This document shows, piece after piece, positions 8,871 through 17,235 of a DNA stretch of 64,000 nt. A model generated the notes under the pieces. The model worked only from the letters and a program-made list of their open reading frames with translations, was not told the DNA's origin and ran no database searches. Made by a program: the position numbers and the translations under genes. Origin of the DNA: JACVRW01 sp963825345 (lineage in GTDB: Bacteria > Actinomycetota > Thermoleophilia > Solirubrobacterales > Thermoleophilaceae); NCBI GenBank assembly GCA_963825345.1, contig CAWGSQ010000007.1, positions 45,309 through 109,308 on the forward strand, written 5' to 3'. Numbering within the stretch: position 1 is the stretch's first letter; the number at the start of each line of letters is the position of its first letter.

Positions 8871-8913
8871 GCTCAACACATTGGGCAACCAGGACGCGAC
8901 CAATGTGTTGAGC
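8871..8913. terminator. Perfect 14-bp inverted repeat between tRNA-Gln and the PucR-type gene
   Basis: GCTCAACACATTGG (8871-8884) and its exact complement CCAATGTGTTGAGC (8900-8913) flank a 15-base loop. It starts four bases after the tRNA and ends six bases before the stop codon of the convergent regulator gene, so it is placed to end transcription from both sides. No T-run accompanies it, so it may be a Rho-assisted or processing hairpin. Confidence 0.55.
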
Positions 8914-8918
8914 CTCCT

Positions 8919-10187
8919 CTAGCGGTGCTTGTGCTGGTTCGGCACGCGGCCTGCTTCGCTGCCCTTTTCGTGGGCTGGGCCTCCTGGGGGGACTATGCCG
9001 AGTACTCGCATTGCCTTCAGTCCCAGTGAGAGGCGTTCGCGGCCGTCGGTGGAGGAGACGTCCAGTGACGTGAGCTCCTTTACTCGCTCGAGGCGGTAGC
9101 GGATCGTGTGGCGGTGCGTGAAGAGCTTCTCTGAGGTTCGGGCTACGTTGCCGTCGGCGTCGAGGAAGGTCTCGAGCGTGCGGACCAGCTCGGTCTCGTA
9201 CTGCTCGTCGTAGGTCACGAGCGGTGCGACGGTCTCGTCGAAGAAGCCCTGTAGCTCCCGGGGATCCTCGGCCATCGCCGGCAGCAGCAGTCGGTAGGCG
9301 CCCGTCTCCTCGAAGGACAGCTCGGTCAGCCCGCGCGCCTCCGCCACGTTGGCCGCGAGCAGCGCCTCGGCACCCGCTCGGTGCATGTCCGCCGGCTCCG
9401 CCGTGTGGCGGCTGCGCGCCACCGTGAGCACGAAGCCAGGCAGGCTCGCCTCGAGCTCGTGAAGGACGGCGGTGGCCGCTCGCAGGCCGATGGCCGGGTC
9501 GGCGCCCGGCACCAGGATCACAAGCTCGCGCTGGGCCAGGAGACCGGCGTCCTCGTTCGGGCCGCTGGCGCCGTGGCGCGACCATCCCGCCTCGGCCAGC
9601 GCGGCCAGCGAGTCGCGCTCGATCGCCCGCGCGCCTCGCTCGGCGAGCGTGAGGACGCGTGCGCGCCAGTCGCCCTCCTCAGGGCCCTGCGGGCGCGCGC
9701 GCACCACGACCGCCGTGGCTCCCCCCGCGATGTCGCAACCCAGCTCAGCCGCGCGCGCCAGGATGTTCTCGCGGTCGGTCACGCGGCGGGCGAGCAGGTC
9801 CTGGAGGAAGTCGCCGACCGCCGCCTCGCTGGCTCGTTCGGGTGCGCGCGAGCGCTCGAGCTCCAAACCGATCAGGTTCGCCACCAGTCGCAGGAGCGCG
9901 CCCGGCGGCTGCTCGCCGCGCGGCCGGTAGCGCAGGCGCCCGACCTCCGACTCCGCCACCCGCAGCGCGACCGTCTCGGTCCCGGCCTCCCCGGCCATCA
10001 CCGCGCGCTCGTCCTCGGGCGACGCGCACGCCACGGCCAGCACGCTGCTGCTCGAGTCGAGCACGATCACGCTCGCCTCGAGGGCGCGGCCCGCCGCGCG
10101 CGCCACGGCCGGCAGCCCGGCGCCGGATTCGACCGCATCGGAGACCTCGTCGAGGGCCTCCAGGAAGGAACGCGTCTGCTCGGGCAT
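8919..10187 (-). CDS. PucR/CdaR-family transcriptional regulator
   Basis: A 422-residue regulator. The C-terminal 60 residues (ETFLDADGNVARTSEKLFTH, then RHTIRYRLERVKEL) are the PucR/CdaR-type helix-turn-helix. The N-terminal 130 residues look like a small GAF-like sensor (EASVIVLDSSSSVLAVA). The middle (about 150-330) matches the degenerate GGDEF-like region of CdaR proteins. The ATG (10185-10187) overlaps the stop of the small membrane protein gene by one base (TGATG), so it is the last gene of the operon that starts at metG or at the DedA/PAP2 gene. The frame is open for another 116 codons upstream, but that reading is antisense-like and unsupported. The effector and targets are unknown. 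Confidence 0.88.
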   Translation of the reverse strand: MPEQTRSFLEALDEVSDAVESGAGLPAVARAAGRALEASVIVLDSSSSVLAVACASPEDERAVMAGEAGTETVALRVAESEVGRLRYRPRGEQPPGALLRLVANLIGLELERSRAPERASEAAVGDFLQDLLARRVTDRENILARAAELGCDIAGGATAVVVRARPQGPEEGDWRARVLTLAERGARAIERDSLAALAEAGWSRHGASGPNEDAGLLAQRELVILVPGADPAIGLRAATAVLHELEASLPGFVLTVARSRHTAEPADMHRAGAEALLAANVAEARGLTELSFEETGAYRLLLPAMAEDPRELQGFFDETVAPLVTYDEQYETELVRTLETFLDADGNVARTSEKLFTHRHTIRYRLERVKELTSLDVSSTDGRERLSLGLKAMRVLGIVPPGGPAHEKGSEAGRVPNQHKHR

Positions 10188-10417
10188 CAGCCTGCGTAGG
10201 TGTCGTAGGTCCAGACGATCGCGAAGCCGATCGCCGCACCGATGCCCAGCAGCGTTGCGAGCACGTAGAGCGAGAGCACGGCCGCGGCCAGCTTCTCCCA
10301 CACGCGGCCGTAGCAGCGCGCGGCCGGGAGGACTATGAGCACGACGAAACAGACGAGCACCAACGCGCTCGCCAGGGCGATGACGATCTCTGTGCTGGAG
10401 AGGTCCAGGTTGCTCAT
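10187..10417 (-). CDS. Small two-helix membrane protein
   Basis: A 76-residue protein (start ATG 10415-10417). It has two clear membrane segments: about 11-31 (IVIALASALVLVCFVVLIVL) and about 44-68 (LAAAVLSLYVLATLLGIGAA). A short loop with Arg, Cys and Tyr separates them, and the tail is WTYDTYAG. I recognise no family. It overlaps the upstream DedA/PAP2 gene by four bases (ATGA) and the downstream regulator gene by one base (TGATG), so it is locked between them by translational coupling. That conserved-looking context supports a real gene. A role as a partner or regulator of the lipid phosphatase fusion is only a guess. Confidence 0.75.
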   Translation of the reverse strand: MSNLDLSSTEIVIALASALVLVCFVVLIVLPAARCYGRVWEKLAAAVLSLYVLATLLGIGAAIGFAIVWTYDTYAG

Positions 10418-12012
10418 CGCGTCCCGTGCGCGGCCGCGGATTCGGGTGAGTCGGCCGCCTGCTCGCCCCCATTGTGGCGGATGTACTCGACGACGACCGT
10501 GATTGCGGCAAGGGTCGCGAATATCCCGACCCCAAGGCCCCAGCCCCCGCTCACGTCGGAGGCCCAGTGGGCGCGCAGGTATACGCGCGAGGCCCCGACC
10601 GCGGCGGCGATCGCCAGCGCGATGAACACCAGCACCCCGCTCGTCACCCATCGCAGGCGGCGGGTGAGCGCCACGGCCACGGCAATCCACGCGGTCGAGT
10701 ACGCCGCGTGTCCGCTCGGATACGCATGACCAGACGTGCCGACGAACGCTCCGCCGGGCCGTTCCCGCCCGAGCGCTTCCTTTGTGATGGTCACCGCCAC
10801 GTAAATGAGGGCGAGCCCGGCCACCAGGACGAGCGCCTCCGCGTAACGCTTGCGCACCACGAGGAACACCGCGGTGGCCAGCACGAGGGCCGCGACCGTC
10901 GGGAACGCGCCCAGAGAGGTCACGATCTTCGCCACGTCCACGAGCATGTCGTTGCGGATGCGGTCGCTCAGATCGAGCAGTTCCGTGTCGAGTGGCGTGG
11001 GCCCAGGGTTGCGGTGGATCTCCGTCAGGTAGGCCACGAAGGTGAAGATCCCGACGCCCGCGATCGCCATCAGCGTGGTGAGCTCGAGTCCGAGCGTGCC
11101 GGGTGAGACCCGGTCGAACATGAAGCGCAGGTACGGCATGGCAACGTGGGTGACGGGTCGCACGACGTGGCGGTGGAGCGGCCTGCTGACCGCCAGCAGC
11201 GGCCGCACGAGCGGGTGGCGCTCGTGCGCGACGAACCAGTCGCTGATCTCGCGACGGCGCCTGTACGCCATCACCACGCCGACGATCACCGCCACCGTCA
11301 ACCCGAACCCAAAGATCGCCTGTCCCACGAGGTGCGCGACCCTGTCGAACGAGCGCCAGAACAGGTAGCCGATCGTGCAGAAGAGCGTGGCCCAGAGGCC
11401 GGTGCCGACGATGCTGTAAGGGATGAAGCGCCGGTACGGGAGGCCCGACGAGCCGGCGATGAACGGCGCCAGCGCCCTGACCAGGCCGATGAAGCGCCCG
11501 ATCAGGATCGTCTTGCCCCCGTGGCGGTCGAAGTACGACTCCACCTGCTTGAGGCGCGCCTCTGTGATCTTGAAGCGGGGACCATGTTGCTCGAGGAAGC
11601 GGCGGCCGAGCCGCCGGCCGATGTAGAAGCTGGTGGTGTCGCCGAGTACGGCACACGCCCAGACCACGCCGATCAGGGGCAGCAGCTGGATCGTGCCCTG
11701 TCCCGCAACCACTCCGCCCGCCATGACGATCGTCTCGCCGGGAGCGACAAGGCCGACGAACGCGCCGGTCTCCAGGAAGGCCGCGAGTCCGACGACCGCG
11801 TACGTCCACGCCCCGAGCGCCTCGGCGATGTCCTCGATCACAGCCTTCGGGTCGGGCAGGGTCGAGAGCACGCCGCTCGCGTAGACGCCGAGCGCGAGCA
11901 CCAGGACCACCCCCAGCGCGCGGCGCTCGAGACTCAGCTTGCGCCAGCGCCAGACGACGTACGCCGCCACGAGCACGGCGGCCGCCGCAGCGATGATCTC
12001 CCGGGCCGACAT
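10414..12012 (-). CDS. DedA-family / PAP2 phosphatase fusion membrane protein
   Basis: A 532-residue polytopic protein that joins two lipid-related domains. Residues about 50-230 are a DedA (VTT/SNARE-associated) domain, with PGETIVMAGGVVAGQG, the GRFIGLVRALAPFIAG helix and LPYRRFIPYSIVG; family members transport or scramble undecaprenyl phosphate and other lipids. Residues about 330-510 are a PAP2 acid phosphatase with all three signature motifs: KEALGRERP, PSGH (near 432) and SRVYLRAHWASD. A DedA flippase fused to a polyprenyl-pyrophosphate or phosphatidic-acid phosphatase would couple hydrolysis and translocation of a lipid carrier; this function is inferred. It is 17 bases downstream of ispE and overlaps the next gene by four bases. 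Confidence 0.93.
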   Translation of the reverse strand: MSAREIIAAAAAVLVAAYVVWRWRKLSLERRALGVVLVLALGVYASGVLSTLPDPKAVIEDIAEALGAWTYAVVGLAAFLETGAFVGLVAPGETIVMAGGVVAGQGTIQLLPLIGVVWACAVLGDTTSFYIGRRLGRRFLEQHGPRFKITEARLKQVESYFDRHGGKTILIGRFIGLVRALAPFIAGSSGLPYRRFIPYSIVGTGLWATLFCTIGYLFWRSFDRVAHLVGQAIFGFGLTVAVIVGVVMAYRRRREISDWFVAHERHPLVRPLLAVSRPLHRHVVRPVTHVAMPYLRFMFDRVSPGTLGLELTTLMAIAGVGIFTFVAYLTEIHRNPGPTPLDTELLDLSDRIRNDMLVDVAKIVTSLGAFPTVAALVLATAVFLVVRKRYAEALVLVAGLALIYVAVTITKEALGRERPGGAFVGTSGHAYPSGHAAYSTAWIAVAVALTRRLRWVTSGVLVFIALAIAAAVGASRVYLRAHWASDVSGGWGLGVGIFATLAAITVVVEYIRHNGGEQAADSPESAAAHGTR

Positions 12013-12028
12013 GAGCCGGGAGGGTACG

Positions 12029-12854
12029 TCAGCGAAGCCGGCTCACGAGCGCGCCCTGGATCGACCCGGCCGCCGACTCGGCGGCGGACGCGTCGTCGAA
12101 CAGGCCGAAGCAGGTGGGGCCCGAGCCGCTCACCGCGGCACCGAGCGCGCCCTCGGAGCGGAGGCGCTCGAGCGCCTTCAGCCAGGCCGGGGCGCAGGGA
12201 GAGCGCCGCTGGCTGGAGGTCGTTCGAGAGCCCGGCGGCCAGCTCGGCCGGATCCGCTGCGGCGAGGCTGCGCAGCGGCTCGGGATCGAGCTGCTCGCGG
12301 GCCCCGCCGATCCGGTCGAGCTCCGCGTAGACGTCCGCCGTCGATAGTCCCTCGGGGTCCGGCACGAGCACCGCGGTCAATGCGGGCAGCTCGACCGGCT
12401 CCAGCTGCTCGCCGACCCCCTGCACGAGCGCGTGGCGCGGGTCGAGCTGGCTCGGCACGTCGGAGCCGAGGTCGGCGGCGAGCCTCAGCAACTCCTGGTT
12501 GGTCAGCGGGCCGCCCGCCAGGTCATTGGCCATGCGAAGCACCGCCGCGGCGTCGGCGCTCCCCCCGCCGAGACCTGCCGCGACGGGGATGCTCTTCTCG
12601 ATCCGAACCTCGAGCGGCGAAAGCTCGCCACCGGCGCGCGAGCGAAAGTCCGCCAGCGCCCGCGCCGCGAGGTTGTCGCCGGGCACGCCGGGGCAAATCA
12701 CGCTGTCGGAGCCTGAGTCGCGCTCCGTGGCGGTGAGCTCGTCGGCGAGGTCGATCGACGCCATCAGCGAGCAGATCGGATGCATGCCGTCCTCGCGCGG
12801 GCGACCCACGTGCAGGACCAGGTTGAGCTTGGCGTAGGCGAGCTCGCGGGGCAC
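12029..12854 (-). CDS. ispE: 4-diphosphocytidyl-2-C-methyl-D-erythritol kinase, frameshifted as read
   Basis: IspE phosphorylates CDP-methylerythritol in the MEP isoprenoid pathway. The 5' part (GTG start at 12852-12854, VPRELAYAKLNLVLHVG) holds GHMP motif 2, VAAGLGGGSADAAAV. The frame then runs wrong after SNDLQPAALSLRP, while the next frame carries the missing end, including GHMP motif 3 AAVSGSGPTCFGLF, and stops with TGA at 12029-12031. Removing one base from the GGGG at 12189-12192 (plus strand) joins the two as ...LRPAWLKALERLRS and gives an intact 274-residue enzyme. IspE is normally essential in MEP-pathway organisms, so a sequence error is more likely than a real lesion. It starts 10 bases after rsmA, a classic pairing. 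Confidence 0.9.
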
Positions 12855-12864
12855 GGTCGTGAGG

Positions 12865-13714
12865 CTACGCGCGAGGTCGCAGCGCCGCGAGCCGGCCGCG
12901 GCCGATCGCATCGGCCAGCCGCGGCCAATCCTCCGGTGGCAGCCGCTCGGCGCGCGCGTCCGCCGGGTGGCCGACCTGCGTGAGGGCGGCGCGGGTGGCG
13001 TCGCGGATGTCGTCCGGCGCGCCGGGTGTGAGCGCGAGCGAGCCGGCGAGCGCCTTGCGGCGGTGGGCGAAGCCCGCGTGAACCAGCGCCACGAGCTCGT
13101 CCGGAGGCGCCGGCCCGCGGCGGCGCAGCAGCACCAACGCTGAGTCCACGTTCGGCTCGGGATGGAACACGGTACGCGACACCCTGCGGAGCAGGCGCAC
13201 GTCGCAGGCCAGCTGGGCAAGCACCGACGTGGCGCCGTAGCTCTTCCCCCCGGGTGCCGCGGCGAGCCGCTCCGCCACCTCGCGCTGCACCATCGCCACC
13301 CAGAGCCGCGCGCCCGGCAGCTCGGCGATCGACTTCAGCAGAACGGTTGCCGCCACGCCGTAGGGAAGGTTCGCCACCACCTTGTCGGGGAGCGGGTCGA
13401 GCGCAGCCGAAATCGAGCTTCACCGCGTCCGCCAGGTGGAGCGTCACGTTCTCGAAGGGGTCGAGCGCGTCGCGCAACGGCGGCTCGAGCGACCGGTCCA
13501 CCTCAACCACGTGCAGGTGGAACACCTGCGACGCGAGGAACTCCGACAGCACGCCGAGTCCGCCACCCACCTCGAGCACAACGTCCTTCGAGTCCAGTTC
13601 CGCGGCCGACCCGATCACGCGCAGGATGTTGTCGTCGATCAGGAAGTTCTGGCCGAGCTCGCGGTTCGGGTGGATGCCGAACGCTCGCAGCCGCCGCAGG
13701 CTGGCCTGGCTCAC
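12865..13714 (-). CDS. rsmA: 16S rRNA dimethyladenosine transferase RsmA (KsgA), frameshifted as read
   Basis: RsmA dimethylates the two adjacent adenines in the 3'-terminal helix of 16S rRNA. The GTG at 13712-13714 overlaps the tatD stop (GTGA). The N-terminal part shows NRELGQNFLIDDNIL and the SAM loop VLEVGGGLGVLSEFLA, then VVEVDRSL. Near 13410 the frame changes: the rest (DKVVANLPYGVAATVLL with the NLPY catalytic motif, VAMVQREVAERL and the FHPEPNVDSALV domain) lies one frame over and ends with TAG at 12865-12867. Deleting one A of AAA at 13410-13412 (plus strand) restores a continuous 282-residue protein (...VKLDSAALDPLPDKV...). The lesion is of the same kind as in ispE next door. Confidence 0.91.
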
Positions 13715-14463
13715 GGCCCGAGCACGCGCGCGGCGTTCGCGTCCACGGTCCGCTCGAGCTCCTCGTAGTCGATCCCGCGCAGCTCCGCCACGAAGCGAGC
13801 GGTGTGGGTCACGTTCGCCGGCTCGTTCGGCTTGCCGCGCACGGGCTGCGGCGACAGGTACGGCGAGTCGGTCTCCACCAGCAGGAGCTCGGCAGGCACC
13901 TCGCGTGCCGCCTCCTGGAGGTCGGTTGCCTTGGGATAGGTCACGTTGCCGGCGAACGAGCAGAGGAAGCCCTGCTCGACGCACTCGGCGAGCCTGTCGG
14001 GTGCCGAGAAGCAGTGGAGGATCACGGCCGACAGCGAGCCGGCGTGCTCGCGCAGCAGCGCGAAGGTGTCGTCCTCCGCAGCCCGCGTGTGGATCACCAC
14101 CGGGAGCTGCGTCCGCGCGGCCAGCTCGAGCTGCGCCTCGAAGGCGCGGCGCTGATCGACGCGGGGAGCGTGATCGCGGTAGTAGTCGAGCCCCGTCTCC
14201 CCGATCGCGCGGGCGCGCGGGTGCGTCGAGGCGCGCTCGATCTCTTCGAGGCCGAGCTCGTCGAAGCCGGCCGTCTCGTGCGGGTGGCGTCCCACGATCG
14301 CGATCACCTCGTCGTGATCCTCGGCCGCGGCGAGGGCGTGCTTCATCGAAGCGCCGTTCATCCCCACCGTGGCCAGGCGGGTCACGCCCGCCGCCCGTGC
14401 TCGGCCGACGAGCTCGGCCACGGGCGGCTCGCACGAGTCGAGGTGGCAGTGGGTGTCGATCAC
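13711..14463 (-). CDS. tatD: TatD-family metal-dependent deoxyribonuclease
   Basis: A 250-residue TIM-barrel hydrolase of the TatD family, metal-dependent DNases implicated in DNA repair and quality control. Metal ligands are visible: DTHCHLD at 3-9, the glutamate in AIGETGLDYY, the histidine in PVVIHTRAAEDD, VILHCFS, and LLLVETDSPYLSPQP. The start is GTG (14461-14463). It lies 10 bases after metG and overlaps rsmA by four bases, the widely conserved metG-tatD-rsmA order. Length is normal for the family. Confidence 0.95.
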   Translation of the reverse strand: MIDTHCHLDSCEPPVAELVGRARAAGVTRLATVGMNGASMKHALAAAEDHDEVIAIVGRHPHETAGFDELGLEEIERASTHPRARAIGETGLDYYRDHAPRVDQRRAFEAQLELAARTQLPVVIHTRAAEDDTFALLREHAGSLSAVILHCFSAPDRLAECVEQGFLCSFAGNVTYPKATDLQEAAREVPAELLLVETDSPYLSPQPVRGKPNEPANVTHTARFVAELRGIDYEELERTVDANAARVLGP

Positions 14464-14473
14464 CGCTGGCGCC

Positions 14474-15994
14474 TCAGGCGACCGGCGTCTCGGCCTCGAC
14501 CCTCGGGAAGAGCTGCCCGAGGTCGCCGACCTTGGCTCCGCCCTCCACCGCGCCGAACTGCGCCTCGTCGAGCGAGAGACCGGGGCGGCCGAGGGCGGCG
14601 AGCAGGCGCTCGGCGGAGGCTGGCATGAACGCGTGCAGCAAAACCGAGACCACCCGCAGGCCCTCCGCGAGCGAGTACAGAACCTGGTCGAGGTGCTCGG
14701 CCTCGGCGTCGTCCTTCGACAGCTTCCACGGCTCCTCGTCCTGCACGTAGCGGTTGAGTCGCTTGATGCGGCGCCAGACCTCGTCGAGGGCCGCCGTGAG
14801 CTCCACCTCGTCGACCCGCGTGCGCACGGCGTCCAACAGCCCCTCGAACTCCGATGCCAGTTCGGCCGGTGCCTCGGCGATGGGCACGACGCCGTCGCGG
14901 TAGCGCTCGATCATCGCGAGCGTGCGGCTCGCGAGATTGCCGTACTCGTTGGCGAGCTCGGTGTTGTACCTCGTCTCGAATCCCTCGGTCGACACCTCGC
15001 CGTCGGAGCCGAAGCTCACCTCGCGGAGCACGTAGAACCGCAGCGCGTCCGGCCCGTAGACGTCGCTCACGTGAAAGGGCTCGATCACGTTGCCGAGCGA
15101 CTTCGACATCTTGTGCTCGCCGAGCAGCAGGTAGCCATGGATGGTCACCTTCTGCGGCACCTCGATGTCGGCAGCCATCAGCAGCGCGGGCCATATGACC
15201 GCGTGGAACTTGAGGATGTCCTTGCCGATCAGGTGCACCGTCGCCGGCCAGAACTTCTCGGTGAGGTCCTCGCCCTCGCGGGCGTAGGAGAGGGCGGTGT
15301 AGTAGTTGAGGAGCGCGTCGATCCAGACGTACACCACCTGCGACTCGTCCCACGGCACCGGCACCCCCCACTTCAGGCGGGCTCGGGAAAGCGAGACGTC
15401 GCGCAGGCCACCCTTGATGAAGGAGAGCGCCTCGTTGTAGCGGTTCTGCGGGGTGACGAACCCGGGGCGCTCGGCGTAGAGCTTCTCGAGCGGCTCCTGG
15501 AAGGCGGACATGCGAAAGAACCAGTTGTCCTCCTTCTCCCTCTCGAGCACGATCTTGTGGATCGGGCAGCGATTGCCGTCCTCGAGCTCGGCGTCCGTCT
15601 TGAAGTCCGCGCAGCGGGGGCAGTACCAGCCCTCGTAGGTCCCGGCATAGACGTGGCCGTTGTCGTAGATCCGCTGCACCACCTCGGCCACCTTGGTCAT
15701 GTGCTCGGGATCCGTCGTGCGGATGAAGAAGTCGTTGGTGACGCTGAGCCGCGCCGCGAGCTCCTTGAAGCGGACGGCGTTCCGGTCGCCGAGCTCGCGC
15801 GGCGTGATCCCGAGCCGCTCGGCCTCCTGGGCGACGGGCTCGCCATGCTCGTCGGTCCCCGTGAGGAAGAAGACGTCCTCGCCTCGCTGCCGCATGTGCC
15901 GCGCGAGCACGTCGGCGGCGATGGTCGTGTAGGCATGCCCAAGATGGGGCTCGCCGTTCACGTAGTAGATCGGCGTGGTCACGTAATACGGCAT
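14474..15994 (-). CDS. metG: Methionyl-tRNA synthetase
   Basis: A class I aminoacyl-tRNA synthetase of about 506 residues that charges tRNA-Met. It has the HIGH-type motif HLGH at 17-20, a zinc knuckle around WYCPRCADFK and NRCPIHK, WIDALLNYYTAL, the Met-pocket region, and the KMSKS motif near 295-299 (HKMSKSLGNVI). It ends after the anticodon-binding helical domain, with no C-terminal EMAP/tRNA-binding extension. Two ATGs compete: 16000 (MGMPYY) and 15994 (MPYYVTTPIYY). A TAGCAT box at 16003-16008 is two bases before the first and eight before the second. I therefore choose 15994, matching the leaderless geometry elsewhere. The frame runs further upstream but without support. It heads the tatD-rsmA-ispE operon. 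Confidence 0.96.
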   Translation of the reverse strand: MPYYVTTPIYYVNGEPHLGHAYTTIAADVLARHMRQRGEDVFFLTGTDEHGEPVAQEAERLGITPRELGDRNAVRFKELAARLSVTNDFFIRTTDPEHMTKVAEVVQRIYDNGHVYAGTYEGWYCPRCADFKTDAELEDGNRCPIHKIVLEREKEDNWFFRMSAFQEPLEKLYAERPGFVTPQNRYNEALSFIKGGLRDVSLSRARLKWGVPVPWDESQVVYVWIDALLNYYTALSYAREGEDLTEKFWPATVHLIGKDILKFHAVIWPALLMAADIEVPQKVTIHGYLLLGEHKMSKSLGNVIEPFHVSDVYGPDALRFYVLREVSFGSDGEVSTEGFETRYNTELANEYGNLASRTLAMIERYRDGVVPIAEAPAELASEFEGLLDAVRTRVDEVELTAALDEVWRRIKRLNRYVQDEEPWKLSKDDAEAEHLDQVLYSLAEGLRVVSVLLHAFMPASAERLLAALGRPGLSLDEAQFGAVEGGAKVGDLGQLFPRVEAETPVA

Positions 15995-16002
15995 CCCCAT
16001 CG

Positions 16003-16008
16003 ATGCTA
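16003..16008 (-). promoter_or_regulatory. -10 box of the metG operon
   Basis: TAGCAT on the minus strand, eight bases before the ATG at 15994. The long inverted repeat at 16021-16057 would cover the -35 region of this promoter. Confidence 0.45.
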
Positions 16009-16020
16009 CCCGCCCGGCCT

Positions 16021-16057
16021 CCGTCACTTTGCCGCGTATATCGCGGAGAAGTGACGG
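16021..16057. promoter_or_regulatory. Long inverted repeat upstream of metG (possible operator)
   Basis: CCGTCACTT (16021-16029) and its exact complement AAGTGACGG (16049-16057) are separated by 19 bases. Inside the spacer a second, nested repeat CCGCG-TATAT-CGCGG (16032-16046) occurs. It overlaps the expected -35 region of the metG promoter and lies downstream of the M23 peptidase stop, so it could be an operator or a terminator hairpin; there is no T-run. The same arms with the same 19-base spacer recur at 39538-39572. Confidence 0.5.
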
Positions 16058-16058
16058 C

Positions 16059-16096
16059 GGTCCCGGCTCAGCGCCGGGGTCCCGGCTCAGCGCCGG
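16059..16096. repeat. Two tandem copies of a 19-bp GC-rich unit
   Basis: GGTCCCGGCTCAGCGCCGG is repeated exactly at 16059-16077 and 16078-16096. The second copy contains the stop codon of the M23 peptidase gene. An 11-base piece of the unit (GGTCCCGGCTC) recurs at 33868-33878 beside another short tandem repeat. Confidence 0.75.
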
Positions 16097-17172
16097 CCGA
16101 GCAGAGGCCGCAGCGCGACTACCAGGCGGGCACGCGTTGCTCTCAGCCGCGAGCGGCCGCTGGCGGTTCCGCCGCGACCGTCGCCGGTCAGGCCGAGGAT
16201 GCCTGCGGCGAGCAGGAGGCCCATGCACGCGATTGCCCAGCCGATGTCCGGGCCGGGTGGGAGGGGAGCGGAACGCGCCCGAGTCCCGCTCGGTGCACCC
16301 GGCTGCGAACGAGGTCGGTCCGGAGCCGACGCTTGGCGCGGAACGTCGAGCAGTGAGGGCGCCGGATCGCCAAGAGGGGGCGCCGGAGCACCAAGGGGGG
16401 TCGCTTGTGGGCCGCCCAGGGGAGCGGGTGCCCGCGCTGGCCCTGTCCTCGGTGCTAGTTGGGGTGCGGGCCCGGATCGAGGGGCGGGCGCCAACCGCGG
16501 CGCGGTCGCCGGGCGTGGCGCCCCGGCGGGCTTCGGCAGGGGCGCGGTGCGGGGGGCGGGCCCTGGGCGCGGGGCCGGCGCCGGCCGTGGGCCGCGGCGT
16601 GGAGCCGGCGCTGGCCTCGGGGCACCGCGTGGGGCGGGCGCAGGCGCCGGGCTCGGCGCCGGCGCCAGCGGCGCCGGTGCCGGTGCCGGCCGTGGCGCCT
16701 CGCTCGGTGGGGGTGTCGCTGCGGGCGGCAGCATCGACAGCGGGTCGACGTACGCGTGCCGCGTGCCCACTTCGCGTACGCCGAAGTGCAGATGCGGTTG
16801 GGCGGCCGACCGTGTGCCCGTCGTCCCGACTGCACCCAGGCGCGCGCCCGCCGAGACCCGCGCGCCGGCCCGGACCGCAAGCGACGAGAGGTGCAGGTAC
16901 GAGCTGTCGAAGCCGTCGGCGGTTCGCACGCTCACGGTGAGACCAGACGACCCGGCCGTGCCCGCGAAGCGCACCTCACCAGCGGCCGCCGCCACGACCG
17001 GCGCGCCCACCGCCGCCGCAATGTCTATCCCGCGGTGTTGTCCAGCGGCATACGGGTCGTCGCCATTTCGGTACGGCGTGATGACCTCCCCGTGGACCGG
17101 CCAGCTCCACGAAGCGTGTGCGGGCGCGGCGAGGAGCAAGAAGGGAGTAAGCGTGAGCAGGAGTCGGCGCAT
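16087..17172 (-). CDS. Secreted M23-family metallopeptidase with Pro/Ala linker and C-terminal membrane segment
   Basis: A 361-residue LytM-type (M23) protein. A signal peptide (MRRLLLTLTPFLLLAAPAHA, 1-20) is followed by the peptidase domain at about 25-145. The zinc ligands are visible: HRGID (His46, Asp50), SYLHLSS and HLHFG. Residues about 150-300 are a low-complexity linker rich in Pro-Ala pairs with Arg. A hydrophobic segment (IGWAIACMGLLLAAGILGL) near 320 and a basic tail follow, so the enzyme is probably tethered to the membrane through a wall-spanning stalk. The family cleaves peptidoglycan cross-bridges or activates amidases; which applies here cannot be told. The gene stands alone between metG and rsmI. 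Confidence 0.9.
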   Translation of the reverse strand: MRRLLLTLTPFLLLAAPAHASWSWPVHGEVITPYRNGDDPYAAGQHRGIDIAAAVGAPVVAAAAGEVRFAGTAGSSGLTVSVRTADGFDSSYLHLSSLAVRAGARVSAGARLGAVGTTGTRSAAQPHLHFGVREVGTRHAYVDPLSMLPPAATPPPSEAPRPAPAPAPLAPAPSPAPAPAPRGAPRPAPAPRRGPRPAPAPRPGPAPRTAPLPKPAGAPRPATAPRLAPAPRSGPAPQLAPRTGPARAPAPLGGPQATPLGAPAPPLGDPAPSLLDVPRQASAPDRPRSQPGAPSGTRARSAPLPPGPDIGWAIACMGLLLAAGILGLTGDGRGGTASGRSRLRATRARLVVALRPLLGRR

Positions 17173-17235
17173 CGCGCGAGTGTGCGGGCAAAGGCTCGTG
17201 GTGGGGACGGCGCGGTTGCAGGTTGTGGCGGTTCG

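Noticed and set aside
8871..8913. Attachment site at the 3' end of tRNA-Gln
   Set aside because: The repeat next to the tRNA is a simple inverted repeat, not a duplicate of the tRNA 3' end, and no integrase or second copy is present.
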